Shown: positions 42,691-52,015 of the stretch, piece by piece | Layout of the letters: each line of letters starts with the position of its first letter | Position numbering within the stretch: the stretch's first letter is position 1 | Assembly: GCA_963925545.1 (NCBI GenBank) | Contig: CAWUSA010000006.1 | Coordinates: 62,001-126,000 of the forward strand | Source: TMED14 sp963925545 | Lineage (GTDB): Bacteria; Bacteroidota; Bacteroidia; Flavobacteriales; Schleiferiaceae | Length of the DNA stretch: 64,000 nucleotides | Direction: 5' to 3' | Position numbers and translations under genes: made by a program | The notes under the pieces: generated by a model | What the model was told of the DNA's origin: nothing | What the model saw: only the letters and a program-made list of their open reading frames with translations | The model's database searches: none

Positions 42691-44641
42691 ATTGCGCCAA
42701 TACCAGGAAGGAGGTGCGTCGATTGAGGGCGCGACCGGCAGCATTGTCATTGTGAGCGATGGCATCGCTGTCGCCATAGCCGACTGCATGAATCCTTTGG
42801 TCATCAACACCCAAGTCAACCAAGACCTTCTTCACAACATCCGCACGCGCCTGGGACAGGCGTTGATTGACAGCGGAAGAACCCACGTTATCAGTGTGTC
42901 CTTGTAATTCAATGACCAGGTTGGGGCGATCAATCAAATACGTGGCAAAAGAAGCTAGTGCTTGAATGTCCACCACCTGCAGCTTTGATGAATTGCTAGG
43001 AAAGCCGATGGAACGGATGTCAAAGGTTGCGCCCTTAGCCAACTGCTTAGCTTCCAATGATTTTGCTGTTATAATGCTGTCATCTGGTGACACATGAACC
43101 CGTTGACTGGTGTAGCCCACATCGGGATGGTCCAATGTGAGAACCAAGTCTACTGGAACAATGCCTCGTTGCACAACGGCGACATAGCCGCCATCTGCAT
43201 CTACTGACACACGCGAAATAGCTTTGCTATCCAAATTTTCAATGCGCACTTGCAAGAGGCCTTCAACTTGGTTAACCCCTTCGACTTGCCCTGTCATGAA
43301 TTGCACATCATTTGGCCTTCCCATCGATGGCAAATTGAATCGGTATATATCGTAATGCCCCCTGGCATTGCTAGAAAAATAGCCATTGGGCTCCAAGGCA
43401 GAAACGGCAAAGCCAATGTTTGCCTTGTCATCATTGATGGGGTAGCCCATATTGGTGGGTTTTGTCTCACCGTCAATTGTTGCGACAAAGACATCAGAAT
43501 TCCCCATGCCTGGATGGCCATTGGATGCAAAATACAGGGTCTGACCATCTGCATGAAGAAAGGGGGTTTTCTCATCCTCAGCTGTGTTGATCCTTGGGCC
43601 TAAATTCTCAGGGGAAGACCAATTGCCATTAGGTAATCGACGAACAATCCACAGGTCCAATCCACCGAAGCCACCCTCCCGATTACTCGAAAAAATCAAT
43701 AGATCACCATTGGCTGAAAGACTAGGCTGACTTTCCCAAGTGCTCTCCCCATTGACCGCAGTTAGGGGAATTAGCTGATCCCAGGCACCATGCACCCGCC
43801 GAACCAACATGATGTCGCAATTGCGGTAACCATTGCCCATCAATGCACAACTTGTCAGTGCCAACCACTGGTTATCAGCTGTCACGGTGGGGCCGCCTTC
43901 ATTGAAACCACGATTGAATGGCGATCTCATCTCAACTGAGGCTGACGCACGCAAGCCATCTGCCACTGCATGGGAGAATACCTCCTTCATTCTTCGAATG
44001 GGTGCAGGGCCCGATTTTCGATCAATCACCTCCTGACGAAGGGTGTAATACCAACTTTTACCATCAGGGGATAGTACGGCAAGGAACTCATCACCCTCGC
44101 TATCCAAGCCCGGGATCAATGATGGCTCAAAGGACACAGGGTTAGCGTACAAAGAATCCCTGAAATCGTAGAGATCAAGCCATCCTTGCGCCTCTTTTCT
44201 CAACTGCTGATTGAAGGCGTCAGTGTAAGTTGCCTGAGATGTGACTTGAGGGTCATGCAGGAAGTGATGCCAAGCCGATTTTGCCTTCACCAAGTCTGCA
44301 GCACCGGCATGCAGCGCGCCAATCTTGAAAAACAAATCTGCGGCGTAGGTGGGACAGTCATCAACCAATTCTTCAAAAATCTTCAAAGCCATGCGTGGCC
44401 TATCATTGCGCAATTGAAATTCAGCAGACAGGTATTTGACATGGAGAGATTCTGGCTCTTTGCGAATGGCTGATTGCAAGTAGACTTTCGCCATAGACAT
44501 GTCACCCTTTTCTAAAGCCATGGCAGTCTTCAAACTTTGTTTACCAGGCGTCTTCAAACCATCACAATCGCCAAAAATGATGGGTTGAGCCAACAGGACT
44601 TTCCCGATTAAAAAGAGGCCTATGCAAAGATGCCAACGCAT
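42689..44641 (-). CDS. PorE-like TPR / beta-propeller / CRD / OmpA protein
   Basis: The 650-residue protein has a signal peptide (MRWHLCIGLFLIGKVLLAQ), then TPR helices (about 35-150) and a WD40/PD40-like beta-propeller (about 180-430; repeated SPDGKSWYY, NQWLALTSC and LHADGQTLYFASN blades). A small carboxypeptidase-regulatory-like domain (about 440-510) and an OmpA-C peptidoglycan-binding domain (about 540-650; ELQGHTDNVGSSAVNQRLSQ) complete it. This order is the one described for PorE of the type IX secretion system, but several OmpA proteins share it. A Cys-lipobox is not clear, unlike typical PorE. ATG 44641 is chosen over a TTG one codon upstream. Confidence 0.82.
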   Translation of the reverse strand: MRWHLCIGLFLIGKVLLAQPIIFGDCDGLKTPGKQSLKTAMALEKGDMSMAKVYLQSAIRKEPESLHVKYLSAEFQLRNDRPRMALKIFEELVDDCPTYAADLFFKIGALHAGAADLVKAKSAWHHFLHDPQVTSQATYTDAFNQQLRKEAQGWLDLYDFRDSLYANPVSFEPSLIPGLDSEGDEFLAVLSPDGKSWYYTLRQEVIDRKSGPAPIRRMKEVFSHAVADGLRASASVEMRSPFNRGFNEGGPTVTADNQWLALTSCALMGNGYRNCDIMLVRRVHGAWDQLIPLTAVNGESTWESQPSLSANGDLLIFSSNREGGFGGLDLWIVRRLPNGNWSSPENLGPRINTAEDEKTPFLHADGQTLYFASNGHPGMGNSDVFVATIDGETKPTNMGYPINDDKANIGFAVSALEPNGYFSSNARGHYDIYRFNLPSMGRPNDVQFMTGQVEGVNQVEGLLQVRIENLDSKAISRVSVDADGGYVAVVQRGIVPVDLVLTLDHPDVGYTSQRVHVSPDDSIITAKSLEAKQLAKGATFDIRSIGFPSNSSKLQVVDIQALASFATYLIDRPNLVIELQGHTDNVGSSAVNQRLSQARADVVKKVLVDLGVDDQRIHAVGYGDSDAIAHNDNAAGRALNRRTSFLVLAQ

Positions 44642-44690
44642 CAATTGGCGGGACTAAGGAGTATGCCGACACCTGTTTTGCTGTGCAATG

Positions 44691-45782
44691 TCATGAAGAG
44701 GGGTCTTGAATGCGCTGGAGTAGGAGGCAATCCGCAAGGACCAAGGCCATCATGGCCTCAACGATGGCGCATGCTCGAGGCAAAACCGCTGTATCATGTC
44801 GACCAACAATGGAAAGTTTGACGGCATCGCCATCTCGGTTGACGCTGTTTTGCGCTTTAGCAATACTTGAAACCGGCTTGAATGCCACACGTGCTAAAAT
44901 GTCTTGTCCGGTGCTGATACCTCCAATGATGCCACCTGCATGGTTGCTTTTGGATTCACCCAAGCCCGTCCAAGCATCGTTGTTTTCAGACCCTTTACGG
45001 TCTGCAGCAGCAAATCCTGAACCAATTTCAACGCCCTTGACGGCATTGATGCTTCCCATGGCATGCATGATCAGTGCGCCCAGTTTATTGAATACCGGCT
45101 CACCCCATCCAGCAGGCACTCCCTTGACGACAACTGTGATGACACCACCTGCGCTATCACCCGTCTCTAACAAGGCAGCAACAGCATCAAGCATGGCATC
45201 ACCCACGGCAACATCGGGACATCCACTCGGGTGCAATCGGGCATCCAAAAGAGAAACCTTCGCCTGATCGGGCAATGCAACACCGGCCATGCGAGACACA
45301 TAGGCATTGATGGCTACACTTGAGCCTAGCAGTTGACTGGCAATGGCCCCACCAACGACACGGCAAGCCGTTTCTCTTGCAGAACTTCTGCCACCTCCTC
45401 GATGGTCTCTAAGCCCGTATTTCATCTCATAGCCATAATCTGCATGACCCGGGCGGTAGACGTCAGAAAGGTTGCCATAATCTTTGCTGGCTTGATCTTG
45501 ATTGTGAATCACAAAGCCAATAGGGGTTCCGAGTGTCAATTGACGACCTGATGAATCGATGTCTGGATGCAGGCCACTCAAAATCTCAACAGAGTCGCTT
45601 TCCTTGCGTGCGCTGGCAACGACCCCGTGACCGGGTCGGCGTCGATCCAGGGCAGATTGAATCACTGACAAGGCTACAGGGACACCAGATGGCATGCCGT
45701 CAAGTATCCCACCTATGGCCTTTCCGTGGGATTCTCCAAAAGTGGTTAAGACCAAATGTTGACCAAATGCGTTGCCTGACAT
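44691..45782 (-). CDS. aroC: Chorismate synthase
   Basis: AroC eliminates phosphate from 5-enolpyruvylshikimate-3-phosphate to give chorismate, using reduced FMN. The 363-residue protein begins GQHLVLTTFGESHGKAIGG. It has the family motifs RRPGHG, HADYGYEMKYGLRDHRGGGRSSARET (as shorter consecutive segments) and NHAGGIIGGIS. The divergent hutI gene starts 33 bp away; an exact TATTTTTG box lies 4 nt before the ATG. Confidence 0.96.
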   Translation of the reverse strand: MSGNAFGQHLVLTTFGESHGKAIGGILDGMPSGVPVALSVIQSALDRRRPGHGVVASARKESDSVEILSGLHPDIDSSGRQLTLGTPIGFVIHNQDQASKDYGNLSDVYRPGHADYGYEMKYGLRDHRGGGRSSARETACRVVGGAIASQLLGSSVAINAYVSRMAGVALPDQAKVSLLDARLHPSGCPDVAVGDAMLDAVAALLETGDSAGGVITVVVKGVPAGWGEPVFNKLGALIMHAMGSINAVKGVEIGSGFAAADRKGSENNDAWTGLGESKSNHAGGIIGGISTGQDILARVAFKPVSSIAKAQNSVNRDGDAVKLSIVGRHDTAVLPRACAIVEAMMALVLADCLLLQRIQDPSS

Positions 45783-45786
45783 GCCT

Positions 45787-45794
45787 CAAAAATA
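45787..45794 (-). promoter_or_regulatory. -7 box of aroC (TATTTTTG)
   Basis: An exact TAnnTTTG on the minus strand lies 4 nt before ATG 45782. Confidence 0.55.
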
Positions 45795-45803
45795 CGCCTT
45801 GAC

Positions 45804-45811
45804 TATCTTCG
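45804..45811 (+). promoter_or_regulatory. -7-like box of hutI (TATCTTCG)
   Basis: It has one mismatch to TAnnTTTG and lies 4 nt before ATG 45816, only 9 bp from the aroC box. Confidence 0.45.
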
Positions 45812-45815
45812 CAGC

Positions 45816-47060
45816 ATGCATACCCGATATATCAACCTGAAAGGCATCCTTTCTATCGAAGAAAACCCAAACATTCTCTACCATCAAGGCAAGGCTATGG
45901 ACAATCCAAGCATCATCCATCACGCCTACCTGGAGATCGTGGATGGCTTGATTCATGACTTTGGCTCCATGGCAAACCTGCCTGTGCAAGCAGCTGAGCA
46001 AACCATTGATGCTGATGGGCAATGGATGCTTCCTGCCTTCATTGATTCACACACCCATTTACTCAGCGCAAAAGATCGTGTGGATGAATTTGAGATGCGC
46101 ATGCGTGGCAAAAGCTATGAAGCGATTGCAAAGGCCGGTGGCGGCATCCTCAACTCTGCGAAGGCCATGGCTCAAGCCAGCGAATCAGACCTCATCAAAG
46201 GGCTGCTGGCCAAGCTTTCGGTGGCTAGAAAAACTGGCACCGCCGCGATTGAGATCAAGTCTGGCTACGGGTTGAGTGTAGATTCTGAATTGAAAATGCT
46301 TCGTGTGATTCAAGCGGTAAAAGAAGCTTCAACAATGCCAATTGCCGCAACCTTCCTAGGCGCCCATGCTGTCCCTGAAGGTTATTCCAGAGAAGCTTAC
46401 ATGGACTTGGTTATCGATGACATGCTGCCCATCATTGCCAAAGAAGGGCTAGCTGATTTCGTGGATATCTTTTGCGAAGATGGCTATTTCACCAATGAGG
46501 ATTTGACCCGGTTAGCGTCAGCTGCGAGCCATTGGAATCTGCCACTTAAATCCCATGTCAACCAGTTCACATCCACTGGAGGCCTCCAAGCCTCACTGGC
46601 AAGCAACGCTTTGAGCGTGGATCATTTGGAGGTACTGACTGACCAAGACCTGAACGATCTAACAACCCATTTTCAGCAAGGCAAGACCTGCATGCCAGTG
46701 GCCCTTCCCCTTTGTTCGCTTTACTTGAAGATTCCCTATACGCCAGGGCGAAAAATCATTGATGCCAACCTGCCATTGGCCATCGCTTCCGATTGCAACC
46801 CGGGGTCTGCGCCATCAAGCAACCTATGCCTTGCGTGGGGTCTCGCTTGCCATCAAATGCAACTCACCCCCATGGAAGGGCTGACTGCAATTACGCTCAA
46901 TGCAGCTGCATCATTGAATTGGAGCCATCGGATGGGATCCATTGCCAAGGGCAAGGAAGCTCACTTGATTCTGACCAAGGTGATGGAAAACCCCGCTGAG
47001 ATACCCTACCAATTTGGTGACGTCCTTATCGAAGAGACTTTGATTCACGGTCGATCATGA
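45816..47060 (+). CDS. hutI: Imidazolonepropionase
   Basis: HutI opens imidazolone-propionate to formiminoglutamate, the third step of histidine breakdown. The next enzyme, FtcD, is encoded convergently at 48220-49920. The 414-residue amidohydrolase has the zinc/His motif DSHTHLLSAKDRVDEFEMR (as consecutive parts), ATFLGAHAVPEGY, KSHVNQF and ASDCNPGS. hutH and hutU are not in the window. The stop overlaps the esterase gene by 4 nt (ATGA). Confidence 0.95.
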   Translation: MHTRYINLKGILSIEENPNILYHQGKAMDNPSIIHHAYLEIVDGLIHDFGSMANLPVQAAEQTIDADGQWMLPAFIDSHTHLLSAKDRVDEFEMRMRGKSYEAIAKAGGGILNSAKAMAQASESDLIKGLLAKLSVARKTGTAAIEIKSGYGLSVDSELKMLRVIQAVKEASTMPIAATFLGAHAVPEGYSREAYMDLVIDDMLPIIAKEGLADFVDIFCEDGYFTNEDLTRLASAASHWNLPLKSHVNQFTSTGGLQASLASNALSVDHLEVLTDQDLNDLTTHFQQGKTCMPVALPLCSLYLKIPYTPGRKIIDANLPLAIASDCNPGSAPSSNLCLAWGLACHQMQLTPMEGLTAITLNAAASLNWSHRMGSIAKGKEAHLILTKVMENPAEIPYQFGDVLIEETLIHGRS

Positions 47061-48226
47061 CACAAAAGCATGCATTAAGCTTGACGATTATCCTGGCGGG
47101 CATGTTCCTGTCAGCCACCATGGCAGAAGTTCAACCCGAGAAGACATGCCACATCACCGTTCAATTGACACAGCCAATCGATACAGATGACCGCATTCAC
47201 ATCACAGGGAACATTCCTTCACTTGGTGCCTGGAATGGCGTAGGTCAGGTCATGACGCAGGTTGACAGCCTCACCTGGACATGGGATGCCGTTCTTGATG
47301 CGCCAACATTCACCTACAAATTAACATTGGGTGATTGGTCAAATGAAGCCGATGTCATTGGCTTGCTAACGTCGCGAGACATGACCGGCTACAAAATCAT
47401 GGATACCCTCATTCAGGTGCGAGGATTTGGCCCACCCACGCAACGACTGAACGGCAAGGTGACTGGTTACCTTCAAGTGCACCCATCGCCTGAAACCGAT
47501 AGCATTCCTAGCCGGAACATGTGGGTCTGGCAACGCGACGCTTCAGTGCCCACTTCAGCTGTTGATGTGTTGTTAATGACAGATGGGCAGAATTGCTTTG
47601 ACCCCAAATCAGCTGGGTTTGGCACAGATTGGGGTGTTGATGAGGCGTTGGACAGCTTGATGAGATTGAACCTTATCCCTGCAACCATCGTTATTGGCGT
47701 TGCGTGCGCAACAGATGGCGCACTCCGTCAAGAAGAGTATGGCGATGGCGCTCTAGGCCGTGCCACCATGAATTACTTTGCAACGGACTTGATAGAATGG
47801 GTTAAGGCCCGTTACACCATCAATCGTGTCTTCCTTGCAGGCTCAAGCATGGGTGGCTGCTTTGCCTTTCAATGCATGGCATGGAAGCCTGGCATGCTCT
47901 CTGGCGCCATTGCTATGTCACCCGCTGTTCACGTTGAGACAAGCAATAGCTTGGTTATTGATGCCCTTTCCCGATGGGAGGATGCAGGCTCCCCTTGGCC
48001 CGACACCCCATTCTACCTAGACAATGGTGGCATCGGGCTAGAATCAGACTTGCAGCCCGGGATTGACCGCCTGCTTAAACAACTGAAAATTTCTGCTGAC
48101 AGCGAAAAAGTCCGATGGGTGCATGACCCTCAGGCACAGCACAATGAGTTGGCATGGAGGCGTCGCTTCCCTCAAGCCTACCTATGGCTAGCTAACACTG
48201 CCGATCAATCCACGCAAGGCTACTGA
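47057..48226 (+). CDS. Exported esterase-D-like hydrolase with N-terminal starch-binding-type domain
   Basis: The protein has a signal peptide (to about residue 23), then a CBM20-like beta-sandwich at about 30-130 (ITVQLTQPIDTDDRIHITGN, then SLGAWNGVG). An alpha/beta hydrolase of the esterase-D/enterochelin-esterase type follows at about 150-389. The nucleophile elbow is GSSMGGC, and the acid and His lie late in the chain. Such proteins may act on glycans, acylated sugars or siderophores; the substrate is unknown. It follows hutI with an ATGA overlap and converges with ftcD by 7 nt. Confidence 0.8.
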   Translation: MTQKHALSLTIILAGMFLSATMAEVQPEKTCHITVQLTQPIDTDDRIHITGNIPSLGAWNGVGQVMTQVDSLTWTWDAVLDAPTFTYKLTLGDWSNEADVIGLLTSRDMTGYKIMDTLIQVRGFGPPTQRLNGKVTGYLQVHPSPETDSIPSRNMWVWQRDASVPTSAVDVLLMTDGQNCFDPKSAGFGTDWGVDEALDSLMRLNLIPATIVIGVACATDGALRQEEYGDGALGRATMNYFATDLIEWVKARYTINRVFLAGSSMGGCFAFQCMAWKPGMLSGAIAMSPAVHVETSNSLVIDALSRWEDAGSPWPDTPFYLDNGGIGLESDLQPGIDRLLKQLKISADSEKVRWVHDPQAQHNELAWRRRFPQAYLWLANTADQSTQGY

Positions 48227-49920
48227 TTGTCGCCAATGACCTCATGGCACTTTGCCACAATGGCGTCGCTTTGTGCATGAGCGGACGCTAGCAAAACTTC
48301 ACCTCGCGAAGTCATCTCTGCCACAAAGGCCGCATCCTTACAATCCGCGCAATTAACACGGACATTAAGCCAAGCACCTTCCACTGCAGTTCTTGCACAC
48401 AGTGCTGCAACAGCAGCATCCGTTACCGAATTTGGGTTGCCGCGTTCCACCATGTTGGAGGCCAGTGAAAAAATCTGCATGGCTGTCTGCATGACATCCA
48501 ATGGCACCTCAATCGCATGCTTGGTGGCCGATTGGATGGCATTCAAGCGAAACGCTATCTCTTCATCTGTCCCTTTTGCTAGGCCAAATGCCTCCATGAT
48601 TCGATTGAACGCTGCAGTGTCCTTGTCAACTTGCGATAACAATTGCTTCTGAATAGCCATGCCCTGTTCTGCATCCTTGGAAAAAACCTCCCATTGATCA
48701 GACCAACCCCTCTTATGTGCTGACAAATTGGCAACCATGGTTGCCAGTGAGGCACCTAGGGCGCCAGCATAGGCAGCGATGGATCCACCACCAGGCGCTG
48801 GAGACTCAGATGCTGTTTCATTGGCGAAATCTTTCAAGCTCATGCTTACCAAGTTGGTTTCACCCGCATCTGCCAATTGGTATTCAATGATTCGTTTGGC
48901 CGGATCAAAGGGACCCAATTCATCCAAGCCCATGCTTTTGATCGCAATCTTGATGATTTCAGCATCAGATACCCCTGAGGAACGCTTTTGTTTGGCTAAA
49001 AAATGCTTGCCTGCATCCAGCATGGCCTGCAAGGGGACCAACCCTATCAATTCAGACCCTGTCACACGCAATCCTCGGCGCTCAGCTGACTGACAAGTGG
49101 CCTCAAATGCCACGTGCATGGATGTGACTGAAATATCTGTCAGGTTGTAAGAGATCTGAGCAACCCCATACTCCTCAATGAACCAACCAATGCCTTTGAC
49201 ACAGGGCAATTCACCTGGAACATTCACTGGATTGCCTTGTGCATCCTTGACGATTTTACCTGTCAAGCTTCCACCCTCTCGCTTCACGCGTCCCCGTTCG
49301 CGTATATCAAAGGCGATGGCATTGGCCCAGCGGGTAGACGTGGTGTTCAAATTGATGTTATAAGCAACCAAAAAGTTGCGTGCTGACACGGCTGTGGCAC
49401 CCGTTTTTACCCATGCATCGCCCGACACATCACCAAAGTCGGGCTGCCATGCAGAATCTTGAAATTTTGCTGCCAAACCCTCGTACTCTCCGCTCCGGCA
49501 ATTGGCCAAATTTTTGCGCTTGGCTTCCTTTGCTGCAGATTCATAGAAATACCCAGGGATACCCAGTTCGCGACCAATTCGCTCCCCTAAGGCATGCGCA
49601 TAAGGCACAACGTCCTCCAGGGTCATGCCGGCGACAGGAACCAAAGGGCAGACATCGGTTGCACCCATGCGAGGGTGAGCGCCTGTTTGTTTACTCATGT
49701 CAATCAACTCACTGGCTTTTTTTACCAGCAAGAACGCTGCCTCAATCACTGCTGAAGGTTCTCCAGCAAAAGTGATGACAGTGCGATTCGTGGCTGCCCC
49801 AGCGTCCACATCCAGTAGCTTCACACCATCTACACCATGAACCACTGAAGTAACTGCATCAATGATGCTTTGGTCTCTGCCTTCTGAGATGTTAGGGACA
49901 CATTCAAGTATTTGCTGCAT
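48220..49920 (-). CDS. ftcD: Glutamate formimidoyltransferase-cyclodeaminase fusion
   Basis: This bifunctional enzyme moves the formimino group from formiminoglutamate to tetrahydrofolate, then deaminates it. The formiminotransferase half (about 1-325) begins ILECVPNISEGRDQ and has GAHPRMGATDVCPLVPV (His essential). The cyclodeaminase half (about 350-566) has SPAPGGGSIAAYAGALGASL and VPLDVMQTAMQI. At 566 residues it is the full animal-type fusion, common in Bacteroidota. It acts directly after hutI, so both encode histidine degradation although they face each other. Confidence 0.95.
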   Translation of the reverse strand: MQQILECVPNISEGRDQSIIDAVTSVVHGVDGVKLLDVDAGAATNRTVITFAGEPSAVIEAAFLLVKKASELIDMSKQTGAHPRMGATDVCPLVPVAGMTLEDVVPYAHALGERIGRELGIPGYFYESAAKEAKRKNLANCRSGEYEGLAAKFQDSAWQPDFGDVSGDAWVKTGATAVSARNFLVAYNINLNTTSTRWANAIAFDIRERGRVKREGGSLTGKIVKDAQGNPVNVPGELPCVKGIGWFIEEYGVAQISYNLTDISVTSMHVAFEATCQSAERRGLRVTGSELIGLVPLQAMLDAGKHFLAKQKRSSGVSDAEIIKIAIKSMGLDELGPFDPAKRIIEYQLADAGETNLVSMSLKDFANETASESPAPGGGSIAAYAGALGASLATMVANLSAHKRGWSDQWEVFSKDAEQGMAIQKQLLSQVDKDTAAFNRIMEAFGLAKGTDEEIAFRLNAIQSATKHAIEVPLDVMQTAMQIFSLASNMVERGNPNSVTDAAVAALCARTAVEGAWLNVRVNCADCKDAAFVAEMTSRGEVLLASAHAQSDAIVAKCHEVIGDNQ

Positions 49921-50068
49921 GATGAGGGTTTTAGTTCAACAAAGATGCGTCACAATGGACGCAAATTGGCATGGCATTGTGCCATTCTGTCAGTCATTTT
50001 CAACAGTTGATGCGATGGCACACACCTTGTTGAATGCATGACCAAGATTAACCATTACAAACCCTACC

Positions 50069-51958
50069 ATGTCAAAAGGTAAAATCAACGTATCGGCGGA
50101 CAACATTTTCCCCATCATTAAAAAATTCCTATACAGTGACCATGAGATTTTTCTCCGGGAACTGATTTCCAATGCAGTGGATGCCACGCAAAAACTGAAA
50201 ACCCTTTCTAACTTGGGAGAGATCAAGGGAGAGCTTGGAGACTTGACCATTCAAGTGATTGTGGACAAGAAGAAAAATCAACTTCGCGTCATTGACAATG
50301 GCATTGGCATGACCAGCGATGATGTGAAGAAATACATCAATGACTTGGCCTTTTCTGGTGCCACTGAGTTTGTGAAAAAGTATGAAGACAGCGTAGATGC
50401 CAGCACCTTGATTGGCAACTTTGGTCTAGGATTTTATTCCAGCTTCATGGTCTCTGACACTGTTGAAATCAAGACACGAAGCTGGCAGGCTGAAGAGAAA
50501 GACGGTGCCCATTGGACCTGTGACGGCTCACCCAACTATGAGCTCAAAAAGGCCAGCATCAAGGCAAGGGGCACTGAGATTATCCTCAACATTGATGAGG
50601 ACAGCAAGGAGTTCTTGGAGGATTACAGAATCAAGGAACTTTTGAAAAAGTATGCCCGATTCATGAGCATTCCCATCCAATGTGGTGAGCGCGATGAGCA
50701 GGTCAATGAAGCCAAAGAAGGTGAAGATGCTAAATACCAAACCGTCAAGGTGCCGGATATCATCAATGAGAATGAGCCCGCATGGACCAAGTCACCCTCT
50801 GAGCTAAGCGATGAGGAGTACAAGGTGTTTTACAAGGCCCTGTACCCCCTAAGCTTTGAAGAGCCACTCTTTCATATTCATTTGAATGTGGATTACCCCT
50901 TTGATTTGACGGGCATTTTGTTCTTCCCTAAGATCAAGCCAAACATGGACATGCAGAAGAGCAAGATTCAGCTTTTTCAAAGCCAAGTCTTTGTCACGGA
51001 CAACGTGGAGGGGATTGTTCCTGAATTTCTAACCATGCTCCATGGTGTGATTGATTCCAAGGACATCCCTTTGAATGTCAGCAGAAGCTATTTGCAAGCG
51101 GACAGCAGCGTGAAAAAAATTGGGGGTCACATCACCAAAAAAGTGGCTGACAAATTGGCGAGCATGCTGAAGAATGACCGAGAGGACTTTGAGGAAAAAT
51201 TCAAGGACATCTCACTGATCATCGATTATGGCATGGTCACGGATGAGAAATTCTTTGAGAAGGCGCGCAAATTCACCTTGGTGCAAAGCGCCGTTGACAG
51301 CAAATCCTTCACCTTGGATGAGTACTTGGAGAAAATTGCCACACTACAAACTGACAAGGATGGCAACAAGGTGATCTTGTACGCTTCTGACGCCAAGGCG
51401 CAACACAGCTACATCAAGCAGGCTGAGAAGCAGGGCTATGACGTCATCACATTGGACTCGCCCATCTCTGGTCACTGGATTCAAAAAATTGAACAAGTTG
51501 AGGAGAAGGTAAAGTTTGCCCGCATTGACAGTGACATGATTGACAAGCTCATCCCAAAGGATGGCGAAACAACCTCGAAGCTGTCGGACAAGGAGTCAGA
51601 TAGCCTCAAGGGCATGATCGAGTCTTCTGTCGATGACAAGAGCTACACCATCCGAATTGAAGCCTTGGATAGCGATGATGCACCCATCATGGTTACCGTA
51701 CCCGAGTTCATGCGTCGCATGAAGGAGATGAGCGCTAGCGGCGGTGGCGGCTTCATGGCCATGGGCGACATGCCTGATGCGTATGATGTCGTTGTCAATG
51801 GCAATCACCCACTTGCAGCTAAGATCATCAAGGCAAAAGATGCTGATCGGGGTGCTTTGATTGGTCAAGCCATGGATCTCGCCTTATTGCAGCAAGGCTT
51901 GTTGACCGGTGAGAAACTCACCGCCTTTATAAACAAGCAGGTGAGCGGCTTGGTTTAA
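50069..51958 (+). CDS. htpG: Molecular chaperone HtpG (Hsp90)
   Basis: The 629-residue protein is a complete Hsp90: the N-terminal ATPase (KGKINVSADNIFPIIKKF, then LRVIDNGIGM, GNFGLGFYSSFMVSD), the middle client domain with KDIPLNVSRSYLQ, and the C-terminal dimerisation domain with ISGHWIQKIEQ and MKEMSASGGGGF. It is an ATP-driven foldase. There is no CIRCE or heat-shock box that I can recognise. An inverted repeat TGGCA-TTG-TGCCA (49972-49984) lies 85 nt upstream. Confidence 0.95.
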   Translation: MSKGKINVSADNIFPIIKKFLYSDHEIFLRELISNAVDATQKLKTLSNLGEIKGELGDLTIQVIVDKKKNQLRVIDNGIGMTSDDVKKYINDLAFSGATEFVKKYEDSVDASTLIGNFGLGFYSSFMVSDTVEIKTRSWQAEEKDGAHWTCDGSPNYELKKASIKARGTEIILNIDEDSKEFLEDYRIKELLKKYARFMSIPIQCGERDEQVNEAKEGEDAKYQTVKVPDIINENEPAWTKSPSELSDEEYKVFYKALYPLSFEEPLFHIHLNVDYPFDLTGILFFPKIKPNMDMQKSKIQLFQSQVFVTDNVEGIVPEFLTMLHGVIDSKDIPLNVSRSYLQADSSVKKIGGHITKKVADKLASMLKNDREDFEEKFKDISLIIDYGMVTDEKFFEKARKFTLVQSAVDSKSFTLDEYLEKIATLQTDKDGNKVILYASDAKAQHSYIKQAEKQGYDVITLDSPISGHWIQKIEQVEEKVKFARIDSDMIDKLIPKDGETTSKLSDKESDSLKGMIESSVDDKSYTIRIEALDSDDAPIMVTVPEFMRRMKEMSASGGGGFMAMGDMPDAYDVVVNGNHPLAAKIIKAKDADRGALIGQAMDLALLQQGLLTGEKLTAFINKQVSGLV

Positions 51959-51974
51959 GCTTTCACGCAAACCA

Positions 51975-52015
51975 CAACAAGGGCTACCTCATTGTGAGGT
52001 GGCCTTTGTTATTTA
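51975..52015. terminator. Terminator-like hairpin between htpG and the DUF1343 gene
   Basis: GGCTACCTCA pairs with TGAGGTGGCC around a TTG loop (51982-52004), with a T-rich tail downstream. It is imperfect but well placed between convergent genes. Confidence 0.6.

Noticed and set aside
47057..48226. Esterase next to hutI as a histidine-pathway enzyme
   Set aside because: Its signal peptide and CBM20-like domain place it outside the cytoplasm; the ATGA overlap suggests co-expression only.
49972..49984. Inverted repeat TGGCA-TTG-TGCCA before htpG as a heat-shock operator
   Set aside because: It is far from the CIRCE consensus, 85 nt upstream, and too short to distinguish from chance.
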